A program made the position numbers and the translations under genes. This document shows positions 1 to 5,156 of a stretch of DNA of 5,156 nt, piece by piece. This DNA comes from Halieaceae bacterium (GTDB taxonomy: Bacteria; Pseudomonadota; Gammaproteobacteria; Pseudomonadales; Halieaceae). The DNA lies in contig DOVB01000189.1 of NCBI GenBank assembly GCA_003520285.1, positions 1 to 5,156 of the forward strand, written 5' to 3'. The notes beneath the pieces were generated by a model. That model was not told the DNA's origin. It saw nothing but the letters and a program-made list of their open reading frames with translations, and made no database searches. How positions within the stretch are numbered: the stretch's first letter is position 1; each line of letters begins with the position of its first letter.

Positions 1-161
1 GTAGGTAGCCCTCGATGCACAATTCGAAACTCACCACCGGGCCCGCTGCGCAAAGGGACGAAGTGTTCATCATTGATATATCGAGTCGCTGCCATCGCTG
101 ACGCACAGAGTGTGCTCAGAAGGAGCACCGAGACTGCGGTGATGATGGATTTTGAATACAT
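1..161 (-). CDS. Exported SH3-domain protein, TIGR04211/YgiM-like, C-terminal part beyond window
   Basis: Only the first 53 codons are in the window; the gene runs off the left edge. From the ATG at 161 the protein opens with a signal peptide: Ser/Lys n-region, hydrophobic core at residues 6-19 (IITAVSVLLLSTLC) and a probable cleavage site after A22-M23-A24. The mature start, RYINDEHFVPLRSGPGG (residues 27-43), matches the bacterial SH3 opening of E. coli YgiM as I remember it (RYVSDEL..WVRSGPGDHYR). Known members carry one SH3b domain, a coiled coil and a C-terminal membrane anchor; those parts lie outside the window, so the assignment rests on the N-terminus. The envelope location is clear, the molecular role is not known. 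An in-frame ATG at 230 would add 23 residues; it overlaps the yciI stop as ATGA and has AAGG seven bases upstream. I prefer 161 because it gives a normal signal peptide and sits just below a promoter-like element. Last gene of the yciB-yciI group here. Confidence 0.72.
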   Translation of the reverse strand, partial: MYSKSIITAVSVLLLSTLCASAMAATRYINDEHFVPLRSGPGGEFRIVHRGLP

Positions 162-182
162 GCTTGTTCTCGCAAATGCACG

Positions 183-211
183 AGTATATCGAATGTAGGA
201 GGTGGCTCCAA
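183..211 (-). promoter_or_regulatory. Possible sigma-70 promoter for the SH3-domain gene
   Basis: On the minus strand TTGGAG (206-211) and TATACT (183-188) are separated by 17 bases. The -10 matches the consensus at five of six positions, the -35 at only three. Transcription would begin near 176, leaving a leader of about 14 bases before the ATG at 161, with only a weak GAGA as ribosome site. If active it would make the SH3 gene partly independent of yciB-yciI. It lies inside the possible 23-residue N-terminal extension, so it also bears on the start choice. Confidence 0.35.
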
Positions 212-226
212 CAGCGCCCTCTGTTC

Positions 227-523
227 TCATGGCAGCACCTTGCGATAGGGCTTGATCGATACAGACTCGAACAAGCCAGCCCTGGCATAAGGATCATTCT
301 CCGCCCAGTGCTGTGCTTCAGTCGCGTTTGTGAATTCAGCGATAATCAGACTGCCCTCGACTGGCACAGTGGGGTCATTGCTGGGTTGCGAGGGGATCGG
401 GCCGGCGGTGATGAGTCTGCCCTGCGCCACCAATTGTTCGATATACGCTAAGTGATCGCTGCGTGTCGCCGCTCGCAAATCATGATGGTCGGGCTTATCG
501 GTACACAAAATATAAAACAGCAC
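227..523 (-). CDS. yciI: YciI family protein (YCII domain)
   Basis: A complete 98-residue protein, the normal size for a single YCII domain. It aligns along its full length with E. coli YciI from memory: LFYILCTDKPD at the start, SDHLAYIEQL (22-31), GRLITAGPIP (35-44), EGSLIIAEF (56-64), NDPYARAGLF (76-85) and IKPYRKV near the end. The family has a ferredoxin-like alpha/beta fold; a conserved His and Asp have been proposed as an active site, and His24 and the Asp of NDPY are present, but no reaction is established for this type. It is probably a cytosolic soluble protein, having no signal or membrane segment. The start is GTG; GAGGA lies about ten bases upstream, and no better start matches the family N-terminus. 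It begins three bases after the yciB stop, so the two are almost certainly cotranscribed and probably translationally coupled. Confidence 0.93.
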   Translation of the reverse strand: MLFYILCTDKPDHHDLRAATRSDHLAYIEQLVAQGRLITAGPIPSQPSNDPTVPVEGSLIIAEFTNATEAQHWAENDPYARAGLFESVSIKPYRKVLP

Positions 524-526
524 AGG

Positions 527-1126
527 TCAGGATTCCTCGGGAGCTTGGTCGGTTTTAAGCGCTTTTAAGTAGGGTGTCATGAGTATCGCAGTCAGAGCGG
601 TCAGCAAGAGGGTAAAGCCGATCGCTGAATACAGCTTATAGCTCACCCAGATTTCTTCGCTAAAGCCATACGCCACGTAGAGGTTTAGAGCGCCTACGAT
701 AGAAAAGTGAGCGCTCCACAACAGATTGAGTTTAGTCCACGCGACTTTTGGCAGCGTCAGTTGCGAGCCTAGGGTGCGCTCCATAATGGTTTTTTTGCCA
801 ATAAATTGCGAGCCAATAAACAGCAGAGCCAGCACCCAGTTGAATACGGTGGGCTTCCACTGAATGAATAACTCATTGCGCAGTAAAATCGTTGCTGCGC
901 CAAAGGCGAGCACGGCAGCCAAGGTCCACAAGCCCCTTTTCTCGAACTTGCGCTCCCACGCTGCTGTACCAAACACTTGTAGGGTTGACGCCACCATGAG
1001 CACCAGCGTTGCAGTGTAGATACCATCGATAGTGATTTGGGTCTCCCCGAAGGAATAGGTCGCCCCGTTCTGCTGATACACCACAAAGAAAAGAATAATA
1101 GGGATGAATTCAAGAAGTTGTTTCAT
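527..1126 (-). CDS. yciB: YciB / septation protein A family inner-membrane protein
   Basis: A polytopic inner-membrane protein of 199 residues from the ATG at 1126. Hydrophobic segments lie at about residues 3-17, 35-53, 66-82, 94-110, 133-153 and 165-184. Family landmarks are MKQLLEFIPIILFF at the N-terminus, NELFIQWKPTVFNW (84-97), LTLPKVAWTKLNL (123-135) and WVSYKLY (160-166). E. coli YciB (179 aa) has the same pattern; this copy is longer mainly through a loop at about 18-35 (QQNGATYSFGETQITIDG), as I recall also in pseudomonads. The family is linked to cell-envelope integrity and septation: the Shigella homologue IspZ/ISP-A affects intracellular spread and division, and E. coli YciB has been linked to envelope synthesis. 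No enzymatic role is proven. A GTG at 1153 would add nine residues (ending in GP) that match no family start and has no ribosome site; AGAGG at 1131-1135 favours 1126. First gene of the minus-strand group. Confidence 0.94.
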   Translation of the reverse strand: MKQLLEFIPIILFFVVYQQNGATYSFGETQITIDGIYTATLVLMVASTLQVFGTAAWERKFEKRGLWTLAAVLAFGAATILLRNELFIQWKPTVFNWVLALLFIGSQFIGKKTIMERTLGSQLTLPKVAWTKLNLLWSAHFSIVGALNLYVAYGFSEEIWVSYKLYSAIGFTLLLTALTAILMTPYLKALKTDQAPEES

Positions 1127-1242
1127 CGGGCCTCTGATTAGATCGTGATACACTGCGGCTATGGTAACGCAACACGGGGTAAAACACCTCAGGTTGTGGC
1201 ATCTGCGCTCTCATTTCCCGACAAGCAAGAGGTTCTGACTCG
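1127..1242. promoter_or_regulatory. Divergent control region between yciB and rnm operons
   Basis: This 116-base spacer separates the two divergent first genes, so both operons should have promoters here. Candidates are weak. For yciB, minus-strand TTGCGT (1167-1172), 16 bases, then TATCAC (1145-1150); this would give a leader of about a dozen bases. For the PHP gene, plus-strand TGATACACT (1146-1154) resembles an extended -10 but has no good -35. The two -10 candidates overlap, so the two directions could compete for polymerase. I see no clear operator palindrome, riboswitch or terminator. The assignment rests mainly on gene orientation. Confidence 0.4.
1131..1135 (-). promoter_or_regulatory. 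yciB: Ribosome binding site deciding the yciB start
   Basis: The minus strand reads AGAGG followed by CCCG and the ATG at 1126. The four-base spacing is short but usable. The site supports 1126 over the in-frame GTG at 1153, in agreement with the conserved MKQ(L/F)L(E/D)F start of YciB. Confidence 0.6.
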
Positions 1243-2079
1243 ATGCGGGTTGATTTTCACACACATTCTGATTGCTCGGACGGCGCTTTGTCTGTCGCAG
1301 AGCTGTTACAACGTGCGCGTGATAATGATGTTCAGATGTTTGCAATTACCGACCACGATACCGTAAAAGGCGTTCATCTGGCAGCACAAGTGCAGGCTAG
1401 TTTGGGTGAGTCGTTGTTACGTTTGGTCTCAGGAGTTGAGTTGTCGACCTGCTGGCAGGGCGTTTCTATTCATGTGGTTGGCTTGAATTTTGATCCCAAT
1501 AGCCCGAGTTTAGTGGCGTACTTGGCTCAGATCGACCAGGCTCGATCTGACCGTGCTGAGCTGATTGCGAATCGACTGGTTAAGCAAGGTTTTCATGGTG
1601 CTTTAGAAGGCGCGGTGCAAATAGCGGATGGGGCGGTGCTCGGTCGACCACATTTTGCTCGTTGGCTGGTACAAGAGGGACACTGCGAAACTCTGGATAA
1701 AGCGTTCAAACGCTGGCTCGGGCGCGGTAGAATAGGCGACGTGAAATCGTTTTGGCCCGATCTAGAGCTCGCTGTGCAAGCGATTACCAAGGCAGGCGGC
1801 GTTGCCGTGTTAGCTCATCCTCATCATTACGGCATGACACGAGCAAAACTAAAGCGTTTGGTGTTGGCTTTTAGGCAGGCTGGTGGGCAGAGTATCGAAC
1901 TGCCATTGGGCACCGCAGATACCGATTCACGGTTAACGGTGCGTCGATTTGCGAATGAGCTCGACCTCCATCTGTCTCTGGGAAGCGATTACCATGCCGA
2001 CTCGACCTGGGGTTCTGCAATCGGGGTAGAAACGGCTTTGGTCGGCGACAATAAAGGCGTTTGGGAACTATGGCAGTAA
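1243..2079 (+). CDS. rnm: PHP-domain phosphoesterase, Rnm/YciV family (RNase AM)
   Basis: A complete 278-residue PHP metal-dependent phosphoesterase. Metal-binding motifs appear in order: DFHTHSDCSDG (4-14, with H6, H8 and D13), ITDHDT (35-40), GVELS with E66 (64-68), IHVVG with H77, GRPHFAR with H137 (134-140), LAHPHHY with H192 (190-196) and GSDYHAD with D249 and H251 (247-253). None of the expected metal ligands is missing. The C-terminal WELWQ resembles the VWQLW ending of the E. coli protein. E. coli Rnm (YciV, RNase AM) is a 5'-to-3' exonuclease that matures 5' ends of ribosomal RNAs; related enzymes hydrolyse 3',5'-nucleotide bisphosphates such as pAp, so both activities are possible. 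It should be cytosolic. The ATG at 1243 begins right at the motif-bearing first strand, with AAGAGG ten bases upstream (1227-1232). First gene of the plus-strand operon, 19 bases before yciO, its neighbour in E. coli as well. Confidence 0.92.
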   Translation: MRVDFHTHSDCSDGALSVAELLQRARDNDVQMFAITDHDTVKGVHLAAQVQASLGESLLRLVSGVELSTCWQGVSIHVVGLNFDPNSPSLVAYLAQIDQARSDRAELIANRLVKQGFHGALEGAVQIADGAVLGRPHFARWLVQEGHCETLDKAFKRWLGRGRIGDVKSFWPDLELAVQAITKAGGVAVLAHPHHYGMTRAKLKRLVLAFRQAGGQSIELPLGTADTDSRLTVRRFANELDLHLSLGSDYHADSTWGSAIGVETALVGDNKGVWELWQ

Positions 2080-2098
2080 CTAGGATCGAGGTCTGTAG

Positions 2099-2722
2099 AT
2101 GAGTCAGTTTTTTCAGATCCACCCCGATAATCCGCAGGCGCGGCTTGTCAAACAAGCGGTCGATATTATTCGATCAGGGGGTGTCGTAGTTTACCCGACT
2201 GATTCTGCGTATGCGCTCGGATGTCATATTGGCGATAAGCGAGCTGTCGATAAGATTCGCCGCATCCGCCAGCTCGACGATAAGCATAACTTCACCTTGG
2301 TCTGCCGCGATCTCTCAGAAATCGCCACTTTTGCGAAAGTCGACAACGTCAACTACCGCCTGCTGAAGGCCACAACGCCCGGCCCGTATACCTTTATTTT
2401 GCGAGCAACTGCTGAAGTGCCGCGGCGATTACTGCAGCAAAAACGTAAGACCATCGGTCTGCGAGTCCCAGAAAATGCGATTGCTCGGGCCCTGCTCGAT
2501 GAACTTGACGAGCCCTTGATGAGTGTTACTTTGATCATGCCAAACGACAGCGATCCACTCATCGACCCCTACGAGATTCGAGCGCTGTTAGAACATGAGG
2601 TGGACTTGATTATTGATGGTGGATATTGTGGTCTCGAGATGACAACGGTTATCGATTTAGCAGATGAAATACCCAGTTTGGTGCGGCAGGGGAAAGGCGA
2701 TCTTGCACCGTTTGGTCTTTAG
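2099..2722 (+). CDS. yciO: YciO, YrdC/Sua5-domain protein (L-threonylcarbamoyladenylate synthase-like)
   Basis: A complete 207-residue single YrdC/Sua5 domain. It follows E. coli YciO closely: MSQFFQIHPDNPQ at the start, VVYPTDSAYALG (30-41), RRIRQLDDKHNFTLVCRDLSE (54-74), TPGPYTFIL (93-101), PRRLLQQKRKTIGLRVP (108-124), VDLIIDGGY (168-176) and TTVIDL (182-187). The domain binds RNA and nucleotides; the paralogues TsaC and Sua5 make threonylcarbamoyl-AMP for the t6A base of tRNA. YciO differs from them: the KxR motif reads R55-I-R57 and the Ser-Ala-Asn signature is replaced by M141-S-V-T-L. Both differences are typical of the YciO branch, whose physiological role is unsettled, so this should not be counted as the cell's main t6A enzyme. 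Likely cytosolic. The ATG has GAGG (2088-2091) seven bases upstream, and the start matches the family. Cotranscription with rnm is likely; 43 bases separate it from scpA. Confidence 0.94.
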   Translation: MSQFFQIHPDNPQARLVKQAVDIIRSGGVVVYPTDSAYALGCHIGDKRAVDKIRRIRQLDDKHNFTLVCRDLSEIATFAKVDNVNYRLLKATTPGPYTFILRATAEVPRRLLQQKRKTIGLRVPENAIARALLDELDEPLMSVTLIMPNDSDPLIDPYEIRALLEHEVDLIIDGGYCGLEMTTVIDLADEIPSLVRQGKGDLAPFGL

Positions 2723-2733
2723 TCGGTTATACT
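2703..2733 (+). promoter_or_regulatory. Possible internal promoter before scpA
   Basis: TATACT (2728-2733) is a good -10, five of six consensus positions, just after the yciO stop. The best upstream box, TTGCAC (2703-2708), lies 19 bases away and matches poorly. Transcription from here would start near 2740 and could feed scpA, scpB and rluB separately from rnm-yciO. A single well-matched hexamer can occur by chance. Confidence 0.28.
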
Positions 2734-2765
2734 GCACAGGCGTCAGATAGGGGAAAAAATAAATT

Positions 2766-3623
2766 GTGAGTGATCCCAAAGCGCTCGTTGATGCGATGAT
2801 ACCGGCAACACCGACCTCGAAGCTCAGCCGTAAACTCCCGCAGCAAGGCGAGATGCCGTTTGCCATTGTTATGGGGCAGGCGCTGACTGAGCTGCCGAAA
2901 GATCTGTACATACCACCTCAGGCTTTAGAAGTGATTCTTGAAGCGTTCGAGGGCCCACTCGATTTGCTGCTCTATCTCATTCGGCGCCAAAATCTTGATA
3001 TTTTAGACATCGACGTTTCGGATCTCACCGAGCAATATATGCGCTATGTTGAGTTGATGGACGCGATGCAGTTCGAGCTCGCAGCGGAATACCTCTTGAT
3101 GGCAGCAATGCTGGCGGAGATCAAATCAAGAATGTTATTGCCGCGCCAAGTGCACGATGAAGACGACGAGGAAGATCCAAGGGCGCAGCTGATTCGGCGC
3201 TTGCAGGAGTATGAGCGTTTTAAGCAGGCAGCCGAACAGATCGATCACCTCCCAAGAGTAGAGCGAGAGATCTTTCTGGTCTCGGCGGCCGCGCCAGTTA
3301 TTACCCGCGAAAAAATTGAGCCGGACGTTGAGATGCAAGAGATCTTGATTGCCTTTGCGGCGGTTTTATCGCGTGCCAATATGTTCGAGAGTCATCATGT
3401 CCAGCGCGAGGCCTTATCGACCAGAGAGCGCATGTCGCAGGTGCTTGAGCGCCTGTCGGGTGAGCGATTCGTGCCCTTCGTTTCGCTGTTTACAGTGCAG
3501 GAAGGGCGGATGGGCGTGGTGGTGACTTTTCTGGCAATTATGGAGCTCATTAAAGAGTCTTTGATAGAGATTGTGCAAACGGAATCCTTTGGACCTATTC
3601 ATGTAAAGGCACGGACATCATGA
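2766..3623 (+). CDS. scpA: Segregation and condensation protein A (kleisin of SMC-ScpAB)
   Basis: A complete kleisin of 285 residues from the GTG at 2766. Core family motifs are clear: ALEVILEAFEGPLDLLLYLIRRQNLDILDI (53-82), LTEQYMRYVELM (87-98), FELAAEYLLMAAMLAEIKSRMLLP (103-126), an acidic linker DEDDEEDP (131-138) and RRLQEYERFKQAAEQID (144-160). The last 80 or so residues form the C-terminal winged-helix part that caps the SMC head. ScpA bridges the two SMC ATPase heads and binds a ScpB dimer through its middle; the complex loads on DNA and helps separate new origins. The start is uncertain: AGGGGA (2749-2754) is 11 bases from the GTG, and in-frame ATGs at 2796 and 2853 are alternatives. 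The conserved gammaproteobacterial leader (PFAIVMGQAL..LPKDLYIPP) starts at residue 31, so the first 29 residues may not be translated. The stop overlaps the scpB start. SMC itself is not in the window. Confidence 0.95.
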   Translation: MSDPKALVDAMIPATPTSKLSRKLPQQGEMPFAIVMGQALTELPKDLYIPPQALEVILEAFEGPLDLLLYLIRRQNLDILDIDVSDLTEQYMRYVELMDAMQFELAAEYLLMAAMLAEIKSRMLLPRQVHDEDDEEDPRAQLIRRLQEYERFKQAAEQIDHLPRVEREIFLVSAAAPVITREKIEPDVEMQEILIAFAAVLSRANMFESHHVQREALSTRERMSQVLERLSGERFVPFVSLFTVQEGRMGVVVTFLAIMELIKESLIEIVQTESFGPIHVKARTS

Positions 3624-4354
3624 GCGAAATTAGCCTCGAGAATATCGTTGAAGCGACACTTTTCGTTGCGGGTAAGCCAATGACAGCGGCGCAGCTTAGA
3701 GAGGTATTTGAAGAAAGTGAGCGGCCTGACGCAGCTCAAGTTATCGATGCCATTCAAGTGCTTAAAGTGCGTTACGAGAACACTGGATTAGAATTGGTGC
3801 AAGTGGCGAGCGGGTATCGTTTTCAAGTGAGACAGCGGTTGAGCGACTGGATCGCTCGTCTGTCGGAAGAGCGCCCTCAACGCTACTCGCGGGCTCTGCT
3901 TGAGACCTTAGCTTTGATTACTTATCGTCAGCCCATCACTCGCGGCGAGATCGAGGAAATTCGGGGCGTGGCTGTGAGTAGTAATATCGTAAAGACGCTA
4001 CTCGAGAGACAGTGGATTCGAGTTGTTGGGCATCGCGATGTTCCCGGTCGGCCATCAATGTACGCTACCACTCGCCAATTTTTGGACTATTTCAATTTAA
4101 AGAGCCTGGATCAGTTGCCACCCCTAGCTGAAGTCAGGGACTTTGAGTCTTTGACCTCAGAGCTTGGTTTTGATGATTTGTTACTCTCGAGTGATGAGGC
4201 CTCAAACGGTCAGGCCATGCCAGAGGAAGAGCACATCAGCGAAGACAATCACCTCACTTCTGATGCGGAGGTCGCCGACGGGCATGATGTGGCCGATCAG
4301 GCACAAAATGAGGTGCAAGACGGCGAGCTATACCGAGGCACACAAGACGTGTAG
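3620..4354 (+). CDS. scpB: Segregation and condensation protein B (kite subunit)
   Basis: A complete 244-residue ScpB. Two winged-helix domains are expected at about residues 3-80 and 88-165. Family signatures are LENIVEATLFVAGKPMT (6-22), SGYRFQVR (64-71), RYSRALLETLALITYRQPITRGEIEEIRGVAVSSNIVKTLLERQWI (88-133) and GHRDVPGRPSMYATTRQFLDYFNL (137-160). ScpB dimers bind the middle of ScpA and regulate SMC ATPase activity and DNA loading. The ATG overlaps the scpA stop as ATGA, with AAAGG (3605-3609) ten bases upstream inside scpA, so translation is probably coupled, fitting the fixed stoichiometry of the complex. From about residue 192 to the end the chain is low-complexity: 16 Asp/Glu against a single Arg and no Lys, probably a disordered acidic tail. 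Such C-terminal tails vary among ScpB proteins. Confidence 0.95.
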   Translation: MSEISLENIVEATLFVAGKPMTAAQLREVFEESERPDAAQVIDAIQVLKVRYENTGLELVQVASGYRFQVRQRLSDWIARLSEERPQRYSRALLETLALITYRQPITRGEIEEIRGVAVSSNIVKTLLERQWIRVVGHRDVPGRPSMYATTRQFLDYFNLKSLDQLPPLAEVRDFESLTSELGFDDLLLSSDEASNGQAMPEEEHISEDNHLTSDAEVADGHDVADQAQNEVQDGELYRGTQDV

Positions 4355-4417
4355 GATAGGCGCCCCCTGCAGCCCGCCATATGTCGCTGTCTGCAAATAC
4401 AATCGACGAGACGTTGA

Positions 4418-5156
4418 ATGACTAAAAAAACCCCGCCCAAGAAAAAGTCTGGCAATCCGAAGCGCTCGGATACCGATGTCAGTGCACCGGATGCACCGGC
4501 GAAAGACGAGAAACTACAAAAAGTTTTGGCTCGCGCAGGCCTTGGATCGCGCCGAGAGATGGAAGCGTGGATCAACGAGGGTCGAGTCACGCTCGATGGT
4601 CGCACCGCGATTGTCGGAGACAGAGTATCCGATCTATCAGAAATAGAGGTCGATGGACGAGTCCTATCTCGCGCATCGGCCGAATCGGTCCGTTGCTTGT
4701 TGTATCACAAACCAACCGCAGAAGTGTGTACCCGCAAAGATCCTGAAGGACGCAGAACGGTCTTTGATCGTTTACCCAAAGTGAAGGGAGGGCGTTGGAT
4801 TTCAATCGGACGTCTAGACTACAACACTTCGGGACTCCTGTTGTTCACTACCGATGGCGAGTTAGCGAACGCCCTGATGCATCCCTCGGCGGTCATAGAG
4901 CGCGAGTATTTGGTTCGAGTGATGGGAGAGTGGGATACGGAAACCCTCAAGCGTCTCATCGCCGGTGTTGAGCTCGATGATGGATTCGCCCGATTTACCG
5001 ATATTCAAGACGGTGGTGGGGATGGTATCAATCACTGGTTTTACGTGGTGCTGATGGAAGGGCGCAATCGCGAAGTGCGGCGTTTGTGGGAGTCGCAAGG
5101 TTTAACGGTATCGCGTCTTAAACGCGTGCGTTACGGAGAGGTATTCATCCCCTCTA
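4418..5156 (+). CDS. rluB: 23S rRNA pseudouridine synthase RluB, C-terminus beyond window
   Basis: The first 246 codons are present; the frame runs off the right edge near the end of the catalytic domain. After a basic, Pro-rich leader (residues 1-30) comes an S4 RNA-binding domain, [31 protein letters not shown] (31-61). The RsuA-family catalytic domain follows: [25 protein letters not shown] (96-120), [27 protein letters not shown] (131-157) with catalytic Asp134, EREYLVRV (161-168), [28 protein letters not shown] (199-226) and [11 protein letters not shown] (232-242). The [12 protein letters not shown] and GINHW segments fit RluB rather than RluE, RluF or RsuA. E. coli RluB isomerises U2605 of 23S rRNA in the peptidyl-transferase region. 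A TGA directly precedes the ATG in frame, so 4418 is the first possible start. The ribosome site is weak (CGAGA, 4407-4411). It follows scpB by 63 bases, the usual order in ScpAB-bearing gammaproteobacteria. Confidence 0.95.
   Translation, partial: MTKKTPPKKKSGNPKRSDTDVSAPDAPAKDEKLQKVLARAGLGSRREMEAWINEGRVTLDGRTAIVGDRVSDLSEIEVDGRVLSRASAESVRCLLYHKPTAEVCTRKDPEGRRTVFDRLPKVKGGRWISIGRLDYNTSGLLLFTTDGELANALMHPSAVIEREYLVRVMGEWDTETLKRLIAGVELDDGFARFTDIQDGGGDGINHWFYVVLMEGRNREVRRLWESQGLTVSRLKRVRYGEVFIPS

Noticed and set aside
100..115. Possible lipobox in the SH3 protein signal peptide (STLC, Cys19)
   Set aside because: The residue before Cys is Leu rather than Gly/Ala/Ser, and a standard AMA cleavage site follows a few residues later.
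70..297. A 75-residue minus-strand reading frame overlapping yciI and the SH3 gene
   Set aside because: It overlaps two genes with clear family matches in another frame, has Cys/Ser/His-rich low-quality composition and no recognisable domain.
152..451. A 99-residue plus-strand reading frame opposite yciI
   Set aside because: It is antisense to yciI, with no family resemblance and no credible ribosome site.
769..1113. A 114-residue minus-strand reading frame inside yciB
   Set aside because: It is an out-of-frame reading of the yciB membrane-protein coding sequence; the yciB frame has the conserved motifs.
1127..1153. GTG at 1153 as a nine-residue-longer YciB start
   Set aside because: No ribosome site precedes it and the extra residues match no family start, whereas AGAGG and the conserved MKQ start support 1126.
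2633..4191. Several CTCGAG hexamers (2633, 3635, 4001, 4186) as a repeated regulatory site
   Set aside because: All lie inside coding sequence, the flanks share nothing, and the genome simply favours CTC and GAG codons; four copies is only modestly above chance.
4398..4403. TACAAT as a promoter -10 directly before rluB
   Set aside because: No -35 lies at suitable spacing and no TG extension is present; transcription from scpAB is the simpler explanation.
4355..4417. Terminator between scpB and rluB
   Set aside because: Only a short GGCGCC palindrome is present and there is no stable stem followed by a T run.
4424..4430. Run of seven A followed by four C at codons 3-5 of rluB, as a programmed frameshift or phase-variation site
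   Set aside because: The correct RluB frame continues uninterrupted from the ATG, the tract is short, and slippage would only destroy the protein.

Overview
The window is a stretch of conserved housekeeping chromosome from a gammaproteobacterium. Composition is about half GC by eye. YciB, YciI, YciO and RluB resemble the E. coli proteins I remember almost end to end, yet the window also carries scpA and scpB, which E. coli and other MukBEF-bearing enterics lack. That points to a non-enteric gammaproteobacterium with an SMC-ScpAB condensin, for example a Pseudomonas-like or marine oligotrophic lineage. I cannot name a genus.

Layout: two divergent gene groups leave a 116-base control region at 1127-1242. 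The minus-strand group reads leftwards: yciB (inner-membrane protein, 1126 to 527), yciI (small YCII-domain protein, 523 to 227), then the N-terminal part of an exported SH3-domain protein (from 161, running off the left edge). The plus-strand group reads rightwards: an rnm/yciV-type PHP phosphoesterase (1243-2079), yciO (2099-2722), scpA (2766-3623), scpB (3620-4354) and the first 246 codons of rluB (4418 to the right edge). Gaps within the groups are short (3, 19, 43 and 63 bases), and scpA and scpB overlap by 4 bases. Both groups therefore look like operons. Possible internal promoters lie upstream of the SH3 gene and of scpA.

How the genes fit together: the plus-strand set joins two themes. 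The Rnm family trims 5' ends of ribosomal RNA precursors and RluB makes a pseudouridine in 23S rRNA. YciO is a paralogue of the tRNA threonylcarbamoyl-adenylate synthases. ScpA and ScpB are the kleisin and kite subunits that bridge the SMC ATPase for chromosome segregation. The minus-strand set is envelope-oriented (YciB and the SH3 protein) plus the widely conserved but poorly understood YciI.

I found no mobile element, CRISPR array, tRNA, rRNA, phage gene, toxin or defence gene, no broken gene, and no gene-free stretch over 300 bases. I looked for an undescribed system and did not find one. The findings concern start sites, gene order, disordered tails and control regions, and none is dramatic.
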